64,000 bases of DNA from SCGC-AAA076-P13 sp964276145 (lineage in GTDB: Bacteria > Pseudomonadota > Gammaproteobacteria > Magnimaribacterales > D2472). Location of the stretch: the NCBI GenBank assembly GCA_964276145.1, contig CAXYDN010000010.1:12469-76468 (forward strand). The letters are read 5' to 3'. Of this stretch, positions 25,415 to 34,802 are shown in pieces. Both the position numbers and the translations under genes were made by a program. The notes under the pieces were generated by a model. That model was not told the DNA's origin, ran no database searches, and saw only the letters and a list, made by a program, of their open reading frames with translations. Numbering within the stretch: position 1 is the first letter of the stretch; every line of letters starts with the position of its first letter.

Positions 25415-26365
25415 ATGTCAGTGAAGGTTTCGATAAATAATGATCTCAAAGAAGTAAACACTCTTTTGAGAAAAAATATAATCAAAGAAAAGACTATTTC
25501 TAACCTTTATGACTACATTTTTAAAAAAAATGGTAAGCAGTTAAGAGCAAGATTAAGCCTTATTTCATCTTCTGTAGATAGGCGACAAGGAAAAAAAAGA
25601 TACAAGTTAGCAGCAATAATTGAGCTATTGCATAATGCAACACTGGTGCATGATGATGTTGTAGATGATTCGCCTACAAGAAGAGGCGTTAAGTCAGTAA
25701 ATAATATTTGGACAAATTCTCATGGGGTATTGATTGGGGATTATATTTACTCAAAAGCATTTATGCTTATGGTTGAGCTCGGCAATTCAGGAATTCTTGA
25801 GGAGTTATCTAATGCTACCAATGATATTTCCAAGGGTGAATTAATTCAGCTTGATGCAATTGGTAATAAAGGCATATCCCTTTCTAAGCTTGAGGACATT
25901 AGCTATTTTAAAACCGGCAGACTTTTTGAAGCATCAGCAAGATGTGGCGCTCTTTTAAGTGATTCTAAGGGTAGCTACGTTAGAAATATCTCTGAGTGTG
26001 CAAAAAATCTTGGAATAGTTTTTCAGATAAAAGATGATTTGTTAGATTATCTAGGTCAAGAAAATGCTATAGGCAAGCCAGCTTTTCAGGATATCAAAGA
26101 AGGAAAAGTCACTTATCCATTTTATTTTGCCTACAAGAATGCTGGTAATGAAGACAAAATAATATTGCTAAGCATGCTGGGTAACAAAAAAGTTTCGCAC
26201 CTAAAAGTTTCAAAATTAATTAATAAGCTTGGAGGGGTTATAGAAACAGAAAATCTTGCAGCTAAGTATATTAAAAAATGTAAAGCATCCGCTCTTAAAA
26301 TAGATAAACATATACAACAGGAAATGTTAAAATTGTTAGACAGTTCAATAAATAGAGATAAATGA
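25415..26365 (+). CDS. ispB: Octaprenyl (polyprenyl) diphosphate synthase IspB
   Basis: trans-Prenyltransferase building the quinone side chain from farnesyl and isopentenyl diphosphates. The 316-residue protein has the first Asp-rich motif DDVVDD (80-85) with TRR following, and the second motif KDDLLDY near residue 207. Chain length (C40 or other) cannot be fixed from sequence alone. A TATAAT at 25386-25391 is a likely -10 element. The stop overlaps the fabA start by 4 bases. Confidence 0.95.
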   Translation: MSVKVSINNDLKEVNTLLRKNIIKEKTISNLYDYIFKKNGKQLRARLSLISSSVDRRQGKKRYKLAAIIELLHNATLVHDDVVDDSPTRRGVKSVNNIWTNSHGVLIGDYIYSKAFMLMVELGNSGILEELSNATNDISKGELIQLDAIGNKGISLSKLEDISYFKTGRLFEASARCGALLSDSKGSYVRNISECAKNLGIVFQIKDDLLDYLGQENAIGKPAFQDIKEGKVTYPFYFAYKNAGNEDKIILLSMLGNKKVSHLKVSKLINKLGGVIETENLAAKYIKKCKASALKIDKHIQQEMLKLLDSSINRDK

Positions 26366-26886
26366 CTTTTATTCCTCAAGAATCATATTCTAAAAAAGAG
26401 TTAGTAGAATGCGGAAATGGAGCCCTCTTTACTAGAGATGGAGATGGGAGATTGCCATCTGATCAGATGTTAATGTTCGATGAAATAACAAGCATTAATG
26501 ATTTTGATGGAGAATTTGGTAAAGGAAAAATCGTTGCTAATCTAAAAATAAATCCTGATTTATGGTTCTTTAAATGTCATTTTAAGGAGGATCCGGTTAT
26601 GCCAGGGTGTCTTGGTCTAGATGCAATGTGGCAGTTGTTAGGGTTCTATTTGCTTTGGTCCGGGCTACCTGGAATTGGAAGAGCCCTGGGTGCAGAGAAT
26701 ATAAAATTTTTTGGTCAAGTTTTACCATCAGCTGACATTGTAAGATATGAGTTAGATATCAAAAGAGTAATTAATAGAGGTGCTGTTCTTGGTGTTGCGA
26801 ATGGCAAAATGTATGTTGATGATAAAGAAATTTATAGTGCAGAAAAATTAAAAGTTGGTTTATTTAACGATCCGAGTAGCTTCTAA
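26362..26886 (+). CDS. fabA: Bifunctional 3-hydroxydecanoyl-ACP dehydratase/isomerase FabA
   Basis: Introduces the cis double bond at the C10 stage of anaerobic unsaturated fatty acid synthesis. The 174-residue hot-dog protein has CHFKEDPVMPGCLG with catalytic His 73 and Asp 87, the FabA-type His/Asp pair (FabZ has His/Glu). It overlaps ispB by 4 bases and fabB by one base, so quinone-chain and fatty acid enzymes share a transcript. Confidence 0.97.
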   Translation: MTFIPQESYSKKELVECGNGALFTRDGDGRLPSDQMLMFDEITSINDFDGEFGKGKIVANLKINPDLWFFKCHFKEDPVMPGCLGLDAMWQLLGFYLLWSGLPGIGRALGAENIKFFGQVLPSADIVRYELDIKRVINRGAVLGVANGKMYVDDKEIYSAEKLKVGLFNDPSSF

Positions 26887-28094
26887 TGAAAAATGTAGTA
26901 ATAACAGGTGTTGGAATCAAATCTTGTATAGGTAACTCCTATGACGATGTTCTTGAAAGTCTTAAGAATGGAAAATCAGGAATAGTATCAAATAGCTCAT
27001 ATGCTGATATGGGATTCAGAAGCCAAGTATCTGGATCTATAGATATAGATTTTTCTAAATTAATTGATAGAAAACTCCTTCGCTTTATGGGTGAGTCTGC
27101 TGCATATTCATATCTTGCAGCAAAAGATGCTATTGAAATGTCACATTTAACTGATGAAGATCTTGATTCACCAAGAGTTGGAATAGTGGCCGGATCAGGC
27201 GGCGCATCAACAAGAGTTATGGTTTCAACTGCTGACATAACTAGGGAAAAAGGTCCTAAAAGAATTGGTCCATATGCTGTTACTAAGTCAATGGGAAGCT
27301 CTATTTCTGCAATCTTAGGCACGGCATTCAAAATTAAAGGAGTCAATTACTCTATCTCTTCTGCTTGTGCAACAAGTGCTCATTGTATTGGTCATGGTGC
27401 AGATTTAATTAAATCTGGCCAGCAAGATATAGTAATAGCAGGTGGTGGAGAGGATGAGCATTGGAGTTCCTCTAGCCTTTTTGATGCTATGGGGGCACTA
27501 TCATCTAACTTCAATGATGATCCTAAAAAGGCCTCTAGACCTTATGATAAAAATAGAGATGGTTTTGTAATATCAGGTGGCTCGGGTATCTTGATTCTTG
27601 AAGAAGAAGAGCATGCTAAAAAAAGGAATGCAAATATCTTAGCTAAACTTTCCGGGTACTTTGCTACTTCTGACGGTTATGACATGGTTGCACCTTCTGG
27701 TGAAGGGGCGCTTAGATGTATGAAAGGAGCCCTTAAAAGTTATGGTTCAGATGTAGATTATATAAATACTCATGGAACAAGCACCCCGGTTGGTGATCTA
27801 GCAGAATTAAATGCCATAAAGGAACTCTTTATTAATAACTCTCCAATTATAAGCTCAACCAAGTCTATGACTGGGCATTCTTTGGGTGCGACTGGTGCTC
27901 AGGAAGCTATTTACTCAATAATGATGTTGAGAGATAAATTTATTGCTCCATCAATTAATATTGATGATGTTTGCGATGAAGCGAAAGGAGTAAAACTAAA
28001 TACAGAAACAACATCGTCTGAGATTAAATCAGCCATGAGTAACTCATTTGGTTTTGGTGGAACGAACGCAAGTCTGATTGTTACTAAATATTAG
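26886..28094 (+). CDS. fabB: 3-oxoacyl-ACP synthase I FabB
   Basis: Condensing enzyme that elongates the unsaturated acyl-ACP made by FabA. The 402-residue thiolase-fold protein has the active Cys 161 in SSACATSAH, the two histidines in NTHGTSTPVGD and GHSLGATGAQE, and the C-terminal SFGFGGTNASL. The fabA-fabB pair marks the classical gammaproteobacterial route to unsaturated lipids. Its stop overlaps the convergent oxidoreductase gene by 4 bases. Confidence 0.97.
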   Translation: MKNVVITGVGIKSCIGNSYDDVLESLKNGKSGIVSNSSYADMGFRSQVSGSIDIDFSKLIDRKLLRFMGESAAYSYLAAKDAIEMSHLTDEDLDSPRVGIVAGSGGASTRVMVSTADITREKGPKRIGPYAVTKSMGSSISAILGTAFKIKGVNYSISSACATSAHCIGHGADLIKSGQQDIVIAGGGEDEHWSSSSLFDAMGALSSNFNDDPKKASRPYDKNRDGFVISGGSGILILEEEEHAKKRNANILAKLSGYFATSDGYDMVAPSGEGALRCMKGALKSYGSDVDYINTHGTSTPVGDLAELNAIKELFINNSPIISSTKSMTGHSLGATGAQEAIYSIMMLRDKFIAPSINIDDVCDEAKGVKLNTETTSSEIKSAMSNSFGFGGTNASLIVTKY

Positions 28095-29170
28095 TACATC
28101 TCTAATAATGATTCTTTTGTATATGGTTTAATATCTTTTAATCTGCCCTCTTTCATTTTGATAACCCATTCATGATCGGATAATAAAGCTCTTCCGACGG
28201 CAACCATATCGTACTTTTGTTCATCAATATCTTTAAGAGCTTTATCAATGCTGGTAGTTTTAGCTGATGCCATCATATCTGTAAAATCACCATCTAAGCC
28301 AACACTTCCAACACTCATTGTTGGAATATTGGTAATTTTTTTTGTCCAATAAGCAAGATTTTCATCGGAACCCTCAAACTCACTATCCCAGAACCTTCTC
28401 ATACTTGAATGTAGATAATCTAAGCCGGCATCACAAGGCCCTGAAAGAACTTTTTGTAAATCATCTGGATTAGTTGCAAGTCGCGCTGAATAGTCTTGCT
28501 GTTTCCATTGAGAGAACCTAAGACCAACAATAAATTCGTCACTTACATTACTTCGTATAGCTTTTGTTATTGATGTTGCTAGATTGGATCTTGTTTCGAT
28601 TGAGCCTCCAAAATTATCATCTCTATCATTGGTTCCATTCCATAGAAAATTATCAATTAAATAACCATGAGCTCCATGAATCTCAACTCCATCAAATCCA
28701 ATATCTTCACAAATTTTTGCATCACTAGCATATGCATCAACTGTTTCTTCTATGTCTAGAGTCGTCATTGCATGAGCTACCCTCTTTCCTGGTCTAACTA
28801 ACCCCGAAGCAGTATGTCCTGGAACTCCTGGATTTGGACCCATTCCTAATTTACGGAAACCGCCACAGTGCCAAAGCTGAGCTATAACATGTCCACTATT
28901 TTCTTTAATTCCATCAACAACTTTTTTCCAGCCATCTCTTGCTTCCTCGGAATCAAGTCGTGGTACATTTGGATATGCACTAGAGGCCTCATGACTTACC
29001 TCGACACCCTCTGTAATAATTAACCCAACTTCTGCTTTTGCTCTTCTTTTGTAGTATTCAACAACATCATTAGTGGGAATACCGCCTGGGGACTGACTTC
29101 TTGTCATTGGAGCCATTGCTATTCTATTTCTTAAAGTTATATTTTTTAATTTATATGGTTTAAATAACAT
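28091..29170 (-). CDS. NADH:flavin oxidoreductase, old yellow enzyme family
   Basis: FMN-dependent TIM-barrel ene-reductase. The 359-residue protein starts with LFKPYKLKNITLRNRIAMAPMTR, has the substrate/flavin motif EIHGAHGYLIDNFLWN (about 165-180) and NFGGSIETR, and ends with the phosphate-binding VAVGRALLSD. No iron-sulfur cluster domain follows, so it is the short OYE type rather than a 2,4-dienoyl-CoA reductase. It is 8 bases downstream of a crotonase gene; together they may act on an unsaturated acyl or aromatic substrate, but this is only context. Confidence 0.92.
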   Translation of the reverse strand: MLFKPYKLKNITLRNRIAMAPMTRSQSPGGIPTNDVVEYYKRRAKAEVGLIITEGVEVSHEASSAYPNVPRLDSEEARDGWKKVVDGIKENSGHVIAQLWHCGGFRKLGMGPNPGVPGHTASGLVRPGKRVAHAMTTLDIEETVDAYASDAKICEDIGFDGVEIHGAHGYLIDNFLWNGTNDRDDNFGGSIETRSNLATSITKAIRSNVSDEFIVGLRFSQWKQQDYSARLATNPDDLQKVLSGPCDAGLDYLHSSMRRFWDSEFEGSDENLAYWTKKITNIPTMSVGSVGLDGDFTDMMASAKTTSIDKALKDIDEQKYDMVAVGRALLSDHEWVIKMKEGRLKDIKPYTKESLLEMY

Positions 29171-29178
29171 TTTTGTAC

Positions 29179-30051
29179 TTATTGGTCTTCAAACTTATCC
29201 TTTTCAAATGGAAAGAAGCCAGGCATATCTTTGCTTACTTTATTTTCAAAAACTGCATCTCTTTTTTCTAAAAATGACATAACTCCCTCTGCTGCATCTT
29301 GAGATTTTCCTCTTGATTCAATTACTTTACTATCAACTATATGCGCATATTCAGGTGAGTCTTTTTGAGAAAGACCCCAAATCATTTGCCTGGTTAGCGC
29401 AACTGATACTGGCGATGAGTCTTTAATTATTTTCCTTGCTATTGATAGGGTCTTATCCATCAGATCATCAGGATCGACCTTATAAGATATTAAACCACTA
29501 TCAAGTGCCGTATCCGCATTAATCATCTCTCCAGAAAAACACCACTCCAAGCTTTTTGAAACTCCTACAAGTCTTGGCAAAAACCAACTTGAGCATGCGT
29601 CAGGAGCTATACCTCTTTTTGTAAATGGGAATGAGAATTTGCTTAAAGAAGAAGCAACTCTAATATCTGCAGCTAACTGAAGAGTAGCTCCGACTCCCAC
29701 AGAAACTCCATTACAAGCTATTAAAATAGGCTTGAGACATTTATACATTCTTAAAGCAAGGATCCCTCCAGAATCTCTATTAAAGTTTTGGTCATAATCT
29801 GATGAATTATCAAACTCTGAATTGAATGTATCCTTGCCTGCTGATAGGTCTGCTCCTGCACAAAAAGCTTTTCCTGAGGCAGTTATCACAACCGCTCTAA
29901 TATCGTCATTGTTATCGATGTAATCTAGAACATGAAGGAGATCTTTAAGCATCTGCTGATTAAAAGCATTAAGCTTGTGAGGCCTATTTAATGTTATTAG
30001 CCCAATACCCTCATTTTCGTTAAAAAGAATCGTTTTAAAATCTGTGACCAA
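29179..30051 (-). CDS. Enoyl-CoA hydratase/isomerase (crotonase) family protein
   Basis: The 290-residue crotonase-fold protein has the oxyanion-hole segments GKAFCAGADLS and NGVSVGVGATL, and a KRGIAPDACSSWFLPR stretch in place of the hydratase catalytic-Glu region. The precise reaction is not fixed. The assigned start is TTG 12 bases after the ssb stop and lacks a clear ribosome site, so coupling to ssb is possible. It is followed by the OYE gene on the same strand. Confidence 0.88.
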   Translation of the reverse strand: MVTDFKTILFNENEGIGLITLNRPHKLNAFNQQMLKDLLHVLDYIDNNDDIRAVVITASGKAFCAGADLSAGKDTFNSEFDNSSDYDQNFNRDSGGILALRMYKCLKPILIACNGVSVGVGATLQLAADIRVASSLSKFSFPFTKRGIAPDACSSWFLPRLVGVSKSLEWCFSGEMINADTALDSGLISYKVDPDDLMDKTLSIARKIIKDSSPVSVALTRQMIWGLSQKDSPEYAHIVDSKVIESRGKSQDAAEGVMSFLEKRDAVFENKVSKDMPGFFPFEKDKFEDQ

Positions 30052-30063
30052 ACTAGTTTTAGT

Positions 30064-30501
30064 TTAAAACGGAATATCGTCGTCTGTTAACCCAGTTCCA
30101 GTATCATCTTGAGGAAAAGGAGATTCTGATTGATCTGATGCCATTCCGTTATTAGAGTTTGATTGCCTTGATCCTAGCATAGTTAATTCACTGCCAACTA
30201 TTTCAGTAGTCCATCTATCTGCACCTGATTTATCTTGCCATTTTCTTGTCTGAAGTTTGCCTTCGATATATACACTTGAGCCTTTATCTAAATATTTTTC
30301 TACAATTTCAGCTAATTTTCCAAAATATACAACCCTGTGCCACTCTGTTTTATCTCTCATTTCGCCACTTTCTTTATCTTTCCATGACTCGGTAGTAGCT
30401 ATTGATATATTAGCTACTGCTGATTGAGTTGCTGTATATCTCATTTCAGGTTTTTGACCTAAATTGCCAACTAAAATTACTTTATTTACGCCTCTACTCA
30501 T
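30064..30501 (-). CDS. ssb: Single-stranded DNA-binding protein
   Basis: Coats single-stranded DNA in replication and repair and recruits partners through its tail. The 145-residue protein starts MSRGVNKVILVGNLGQ, has an OB-fold (to about 110), a short Ser/Asn/Gln linker and the acidic DDDIPF tip. It is divergent from uvrA across 70 bases, the same arrangement as in E. coli. Confidence 0.98.
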   Translation of the reverse strand: MSRGVNKVILVGNLGQKPEMRYTATQSAVANISIATTESWKDKESGEMRDKTEWHRVVYFGKLAEIVEKYLDKGSSVYIEGKLQTRKWQDKSGADRWTTEIVGSELTMLGSRQSNSNNGMASDQSESPFPQDDTGTGLTDDDIPF

Positions 30502-30571
30502 ATTTACCTCTTATAATATTCTTAGAAGTTTAACCTATATTAATTTTTTCATCACGGATAATTTAAATCTT

Positions 30572-31168
30572 ATGGATAGTATTTTTATAAAAGGCGCTCG
30601 TACACATAATCTTAAAAATATAAGTCTTGAAATCCCAAGAAATAAGATCATTGTTATAACTGGGCTTTCTGGATCAGGAAAGTCATCATTAGCCTTCGAT
30701 ACTTTATATGCAGAAGGTCAAAGACGTTATGTTGAGTCGCTTTCCACATACGCTCGACAATTTTTGTCTATGATGGAAAAACCAGACGTAGATCAAATCG
30801 AAGGCCTTTCTCCCGCAATATCTATTGAGCAAAAATCTACTTCACATAACCCAAGATCCACTGTTGGTACTGTTACTGAAATATACGATTATCTTCGATT
30901 GCTGTATGCAAGAATTGGATCTCCAATTTGTCCTGATCATGGCGAGGAGCTTAAAGCAAAAACTGTCTCTGAAATATGCGATGAAGTTCTTAAAATTAAA
31001 GAAGGTACAAAAGTTATGATCTTATCTCCGATAGTAAGAGGTAAGAAAGGAGAACATCTAGCTATATATGATGATTTAAGAAAAAGTGGATACGTAAGAG
31101 TCAAAGTAAATGGAACTGTTTATCCTATTGAAGAATTCCCTGAACTTGAAAAAAATAGAAAAGCATGA
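30572..31168 (+). CDS. uvrA: Excinuclease ABC subunit A, N-terminal fragment (frameshifted uvrA)
   Basis: UvrA is the damage sensor of nucleotide excision repair. This frame encodes the first ATPase half up to the UvrB-binding region: MDSIFIKGARTHNLKN, Walker A GLSGSGKSSL and the Q-loop region. It stops at TGA (31166-31168) straight after PELEKNRKA. The homologous protein continues in the +1 frame (KHDISAVIDRL). Removing one A from the A7 tract (31149-31155) or from AAAA (31159-31162) restores a 938-residue UvrA, close to the E. coli 940. The start at 30572 is chosen because earlier in-frame codons add 36 residues with no UvrA similarity. Confidence 0.9.
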   Translation: MDSIFIKGARTHNLKNISLEIPRNKIIVITGLSGSGKSSLAFDTLYAEGQRRYVESLSTYARQFLSMMEKPDVDQIEGLSPAISIEQKSTSHNPRSTVGTVTEIYDYLRLLYARIGSPICPDHGEELKAKTVSEICDEVLKIKEGTKVMILSPIVRGKKGEHLAIYDDLRKSGYVRVKVNGTVYPIEEFPELEKNRKA

Positions 31169-33389
31169 TATTTCAGCAGTAATTGACAGGCTTGTTATTA
31201 AGAATAATGAAGAAGATAGGTCAAGGCTTGCTGAGTCTGTTGAAACATCTCTAAATCTTTCTAGTGGGCTTGTTGAAATAGAAAATATTGATAAGAAACT
31301 ATCTAATTTATACTCATCTAACTTTTCTTGTTCTCAATGCGGCTATGCAATTGCAGAACTTGAGCCAAGAATGTTTTCATTTAATAATCCATATGGTGCA
31401 TGTACAAGATGTGATGGCCTTGGTGTAATTCAATATTTTAATGAAAACAGATTAATCCAAGATGATGAAGTATCTATTTCAAATGGGGCAATTAAAGGCT
31501 GGACCAGAAGAAATCGCTTCTATTTTTATCAGCTTAAATGTATAAGTGCGCATTATGATTTTAGCTTAACTACAAAATGGAAAGACTATCCTCAAAGTAT
31601 CAAAGATGTGATTCTTTGGGGTTCAAAAGAAAAAATTGATTTCTCGCATAGATTTAGAAGCGGCAGTAGAATTGTAAGGAAGCACAAATTTGAAGGAATT
31701 ATCCCAAGCACAGAAAGAAGATTCAAAGAGACTGATTCAGATTTTATTAGGGATGAGTTATCCAAATTAATGTCTAAGAGCTCATGTGACGAGTGTGGTG
31801 GTTCAAGGCTCAATACTCAATCAAGAAATGTTTTTATTAACAAAACACAAATTCATGAAATTACTGGCATGCGAATTAATGATGCTTTGAGCTTTATAAA
31901 AAATATGAAGCTAGAAGGAGCAAAAAAGAAGATAGCCGAAAAAATTCTTAAAGAAATTACAGAGAGGCTAACCTTTCTTGAGGATGTTGGGCTCAACTAT
32001 CTAACACTCGAGAGAAGTGCTGATACATTATCTGGTGGTGAAGCTCAAAGAATTAGATTAGCAAGCCAAATTGGATCAGGGTTAGTAGGTGTCACCTATG
32101 TTCTTGACGAGCCCTCGATTGGCCTTCACCAAAGAGATAATGAAAAGTTAATAAAAACCCTTAATAATCTTAAAAGCCTAGGAAATACTGTAATTGTTGT
32201 TGAGCATGACGAGGAAGCTATTAGGTGTGCCGATCATATTATCGATATAGGTCCAGGAGCTGGTAAGCATGGTGGAGAAATCTGCGCTGAAGGAGATCTT
32301 AAAGAAATACTAAACAATAAAAACTCTATAACTGCTAAATACTTAACAGGCGAGAAAGGAATTAAAGTGCCATCAAAGAGAGTTGCACCAAATGATAAAA
32401 TAATCAAAATCAATAATGCCTCTGAAAATAATCTTCAAAATATTTCAGCAGAAATACCTGTTGGTATTTTTACATGCATAACAGGAGTATCAGGATCAGG
32501 AAAGTCATCTTTAATTAATCAAACCTTACTTCCAATAAGTTCTTTTATGCTGAATAAAGCAAAACTTAGCAAAGAAATTAAATGCGATAAAATTGATGGG
32601 CTTGAGCACCTAGACAAAGTCATTAGTATAGATCAATCTCCAATAGGAAGAACTCCAAGATCTAATCCTGCTACATATACTGGTTTATTTTCATACATAA
32701 GAGATCTGCTATCTCAAACTATAGAAGCTAAATCTAGAGGGTATAAACCAGGTAGATTCAGTTTTAATGTAAAGGGTGGAAGATGCGAAGCATGCCAAGG
32801 GGATGGTATGACTAAAGTTGAGATGCATTTCTTGGCTGACGTTTATGTAAAGTGCGATGTATGTGAAGGAGCTAGATATAATGAACAAACTTTGGAAGTT
32901 AAATACAAAGATAAAAATATTAGTGATATTTTAAATATGACCGTTGAGGAAGCGTTAGATTTTTTTGATGCACTTCCAGCTTTGAAAAAAAAGCTAGTAA
33001 CTTTAGATGATGTGGGTTTGGGCTATATAACTTTGGGTCAGTCTGCTACAACTCTATCTGGTGGGGAAGCTCAAAGAATTAAACTTGCGAAGGAATTATC
33101 AAAAAGGAGTACAGGCAAAACTTTATTTATATTAGACGAACCAACAACAGGCCTTCATTTTGCTGATATAGAATTATTACTAAAAGTTTTAAATAGGTTA
33201 AAAAATCAAGGAAATACTATACTTGTTATAGAGCACAATCTTGATGTTATTAAGACAGCCGATTGGATTATTGACTTAGGTCCAGAAGGTGGCAGTGACG
33301 GAGGTAAGATAGTTGCTACAGGCACTCCTGAAGATGTTGCTAAAGTTAGCAACTCCTTCACAGGTCAATTTCTAGAAAAAATGCTCTAG
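31110..33389 (+). CDS. uvrA: Excinuclease ABC subunit A, C-terminal fragment (frameshifted uvrA)
   Basis: Continuation of uvrA in the +1 frame. UvrA similarity starts at about 31150-31160; the ATG at 31110 lies in a region that codes in the other frame and is not a true start. Features: zinc motif CSQCGYAIAELEPRMFSF...CTRCDG, ABC signature LSGGEAQRIRLA, second Walker A GVSGSGKSSL, second zinc module with CEACQGDGMTK and CDVC, and second signature LSGGEAQRIKLA with the LDEPTTGLHF Walker B. All catalytic parts are intact, which argues for a recent indel, a sequence error or slippage rather than old decay. It converges on rplQ with 8 bases between stops. Confidence 0.9.
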   Translation: MELFILLKNSLNLKKIEKHDISAVIDRLVIKNNEEDRSRLAESVETSLNLSSGLVEIENIDKKLSNLYSSNFSCSQCGYAIAELEPRMFSFNNPYGACTRCDGLGVIQYFNENRLIQDDEVSISNGAIKGWTRRNRFYFYQLKCISAHYDFSLTTKWKDYPQSIKDVILWGSKEKIDFSHRFRSGSRIVRKHKFEGIIPSTERRFKETDSDFIRDELSKLMSKSSCDECGGSRLNTQSRNVFINKTQIHEITGMRINDALSFIKNMKLEGAKKKIAEKILKEITERLTFLEDVGLNYLTLERSADTLSGGEAQRIRLASQIGSGLVGVTYVLDEPSIGLHQRDNEKLIKTLNNLKSLGNTVIVVEHDEEAIRCADHIIDIGPGAGKHGGEICAEGDLKEILNNKNSITAKYLTGEKGIKVPSKRVAPNDKIIKINNASENNLQNISAEIPVGIFTCITGVSGSGKSSLINQTLLPISSFMLNKAKLSKEIKCDKIDGLEHLDKVISIDQSPIGRTPRSNPATYTGLFSYIRDLLSQTIEAKSRGYKPGRFSFNVKGGRCEACQGDGMTKVEMHFLADVYVKCDVCEGARYNEQTLEVKYKDKNISDILNMTVEEALDFFDALPALKKKLVTLDDVGLGYITLGQSATTLSGGEAQRIKLAKELSKRSTGKTLFILDEPTTGLHFADIELLLKVLNRLKNQGNTILVIEHNLDVIKTADWIIDLGPEGGSDGGKIVATGTPEDVAKVSNSFTGQFLEKML

Positions 33390-33397
33390 GTTCTAAA

Positions 33398-33811
33398 TTA
33401 AGCTGCTGTTTCGTCTTTTAGTTCTGGAGCTTCTGTAGAAGTAGCATCTTCGGCTGATCTATCTACAAGTTCTATATAAGCCATATCAGCTTTATCTCCA
33501 GGCCTGAAACCTGCTTTAATTATTCTGGTATATCCGCCTTTTCTATCTATAGAATTAACAGAAACTTCAGTAAATAATTTAGCTACAGCTGAGTCAGATC
33601 TTAGTCTACTAAAAGCGAGTCTTCTGTTGGCAACAGTGTCTTCTTTTCCAAGAGTAATGAGTGGTTCAATAACTTTTCTTAACTCTTTTGCTTTTGGTAA
33701 AGTAGTTCTAATAATATCTTGCTCTATTAATGCTATAGCAAGATTTTTTAGCAATGCTTTTCTGTGTGAAGAATTTCTATTAAGTTTTCTTCCTGCTTTT
33801 CTATGTCTCAT
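33398..33811 (-). CDS. rplQ: 50S ribosomal protein L17
   Basis: Sits near the peptide exit tunnel. The 137-residue sequence starts MRHRKAGRKLNRNSSHRKAL; a short Ala/Glu/Thr-rich tail makes it about 10 residues longer than in E. coli. It is the last gene of the ribosomal block, 3 bases after rpoA. No terminator fits in the 8 bases before uvrA ends on the opposite strand. Confidence 0.97.
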   Translation of the reverse strand: MRHRKAGRKLNRNSSHRKALLKNLAIALIEQDIIRTTLPKAKELRKVIEPLITLGKEDTVANRRLAFSRLRSDSAVAKLFTEVSVNSIDRKGGYTRIIKAGFRPGDKADMAYIELVDRSAEDATSTEAPELKDETAA

Positions 33812-33814
33812 GTT

Positions 33815-34780
33815 TTATCCTACTGGCGGCCAGTTTTCTACATTCATTCCCAATGAAAGTTCTTTAGATGCTAAAACATCTTTGATTTCATTTAATGACT
33901 TTTTACCAAGATTCGGAGTTTTAAGTAAATCAAACTCAGATCTATGTATTAAATCTCCTATAAGAAAAATACTTTCTGCTTTGAGGCAGTTCGTTGATCT
34001 TACAGTTAATTCTAACTCTTCTATGGACCTCAACAAGAATGGATCAAAATCATTTTGATCTTTTTTAGCTTCTTGCTCAGCAATTGCATCTAAGTCAACA
34101 AACGAACTAAGCTGCTGTTGAAGGATAGTAGCTGAATGTTCAATGGCCATTTTTGGATCTAATGTACCATCAGTTTCTAATTCAATTACTAACTTATCAA
34201 GATCTGTTCTTTTTTCAAACCTTGCATTATCAACAGTATAAGAAACTCTTCTAACTGGACTATATGAGGCATCAACTTTTAATGCGCCAACAACCCTATC
34301 CTCATCATCTCTTAAATCAGCTGGCTCATAACCCCTTCCAGTCCTTACTGTAAGAGTCATCTTTAAGTTAACTTTATCTACTATTGTTGCTACATGAAAA
34401 TCTTGATTTGTTAATTCAACATTTCCTGGAACTTCAAAAGATGATGCCAAAACATCACATGGACCAGTTATATCAAGAGTAATCTCTGCTTGGTTGCCTT
34501 CAATAACATTAACAGGCATATCTTTGATATTTAAAAGAATGTCTATAACATCTTCTCTAACGCCTTCTATGGTGCTGTACTCATGTGAAATGCCATCTAT
34601 AGCGACATCTGTAACAGCAGCTCCTGGCATTGAAGAAAGCAAAATTCTTCTTAATGCATTTCCAAGTGTATGGCCAAAACCTCTTTCGAGTGGCTCTAAT
34701 GTAATCTTTGACAGATTAGGTGTTACGTCATCAACCTGTATTTCAGTTGGGACTAAAAGATCTATAACTGATATTTGCAT
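33815..34780 (-). CDS. rpoA: RNA polymerase alpha subunit
   Basis: Assembly platform and regulator-contact subunit of RNA polymerase. The 321-residue protein has LEPLERGFGHTLGNALRRILLSSMPG in the N-terminal domain and the C-terminal domain with LTVRSTNCLKAESI and TPNLGKKSLNEIKDVL helix-hairpin-helix. The ATG at 34780 (GGAGAA upstream) matches family N-termini; a longer in-frame reading to 34849 would add 23 unsupported residues. It lies between rpsD and rplQ as in the E. coli alpha operon. Confidence 0.98.
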   Translation of the reverse strand: MQISVIDLLVPTEIQVDDVTPNLSKITLEPLERGFGHTLGNALRRILLSSMPGAAVTDVAIDGISHEYSTIEGVREDVIDILLNIKDMPVNVIEGNQAEITLDITGPCDVLASSFEVPGNVELTNQDFHVATIVDKVNLKMTLTVRTGRGYEPADLRDDEDRVVGALKVDASYSPVRRVSYTVDNARFEKRTDLDKLVIELETDGTLDPKMAIEHSATILQQQLSSFVDLDAIAEQEAKKDQNDFDPFLLRSIEELELTVRSTNCLKAESIFLIGDLIHRSEFDLLKTPNLGKKSLNEIKDVLASKELSLGMNVENWPPVG

Positions 34781-34802
34781 AATTTTCTCCGTCTTTAATA
34801 TT

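Noticed and set aside
30464..30571. Thirty-six extra N-terminal codons for UvrA
   Set aside because: They start inside ssb on the other strand and do not resemble UvrA; the ATG at 30572 begins the conserved IFIKGARTHNL region.
31149..31163. Programmed -1 ribosomal frameshift at the A7 tract of uvrA
   Set aside because: The downstream frame is +1 relative to the upstream one, and a -1 slip on A-AAA-AAT would meet TAG at once. No stimulatory structure was seen. An indel or transcriptional slippage fits better.
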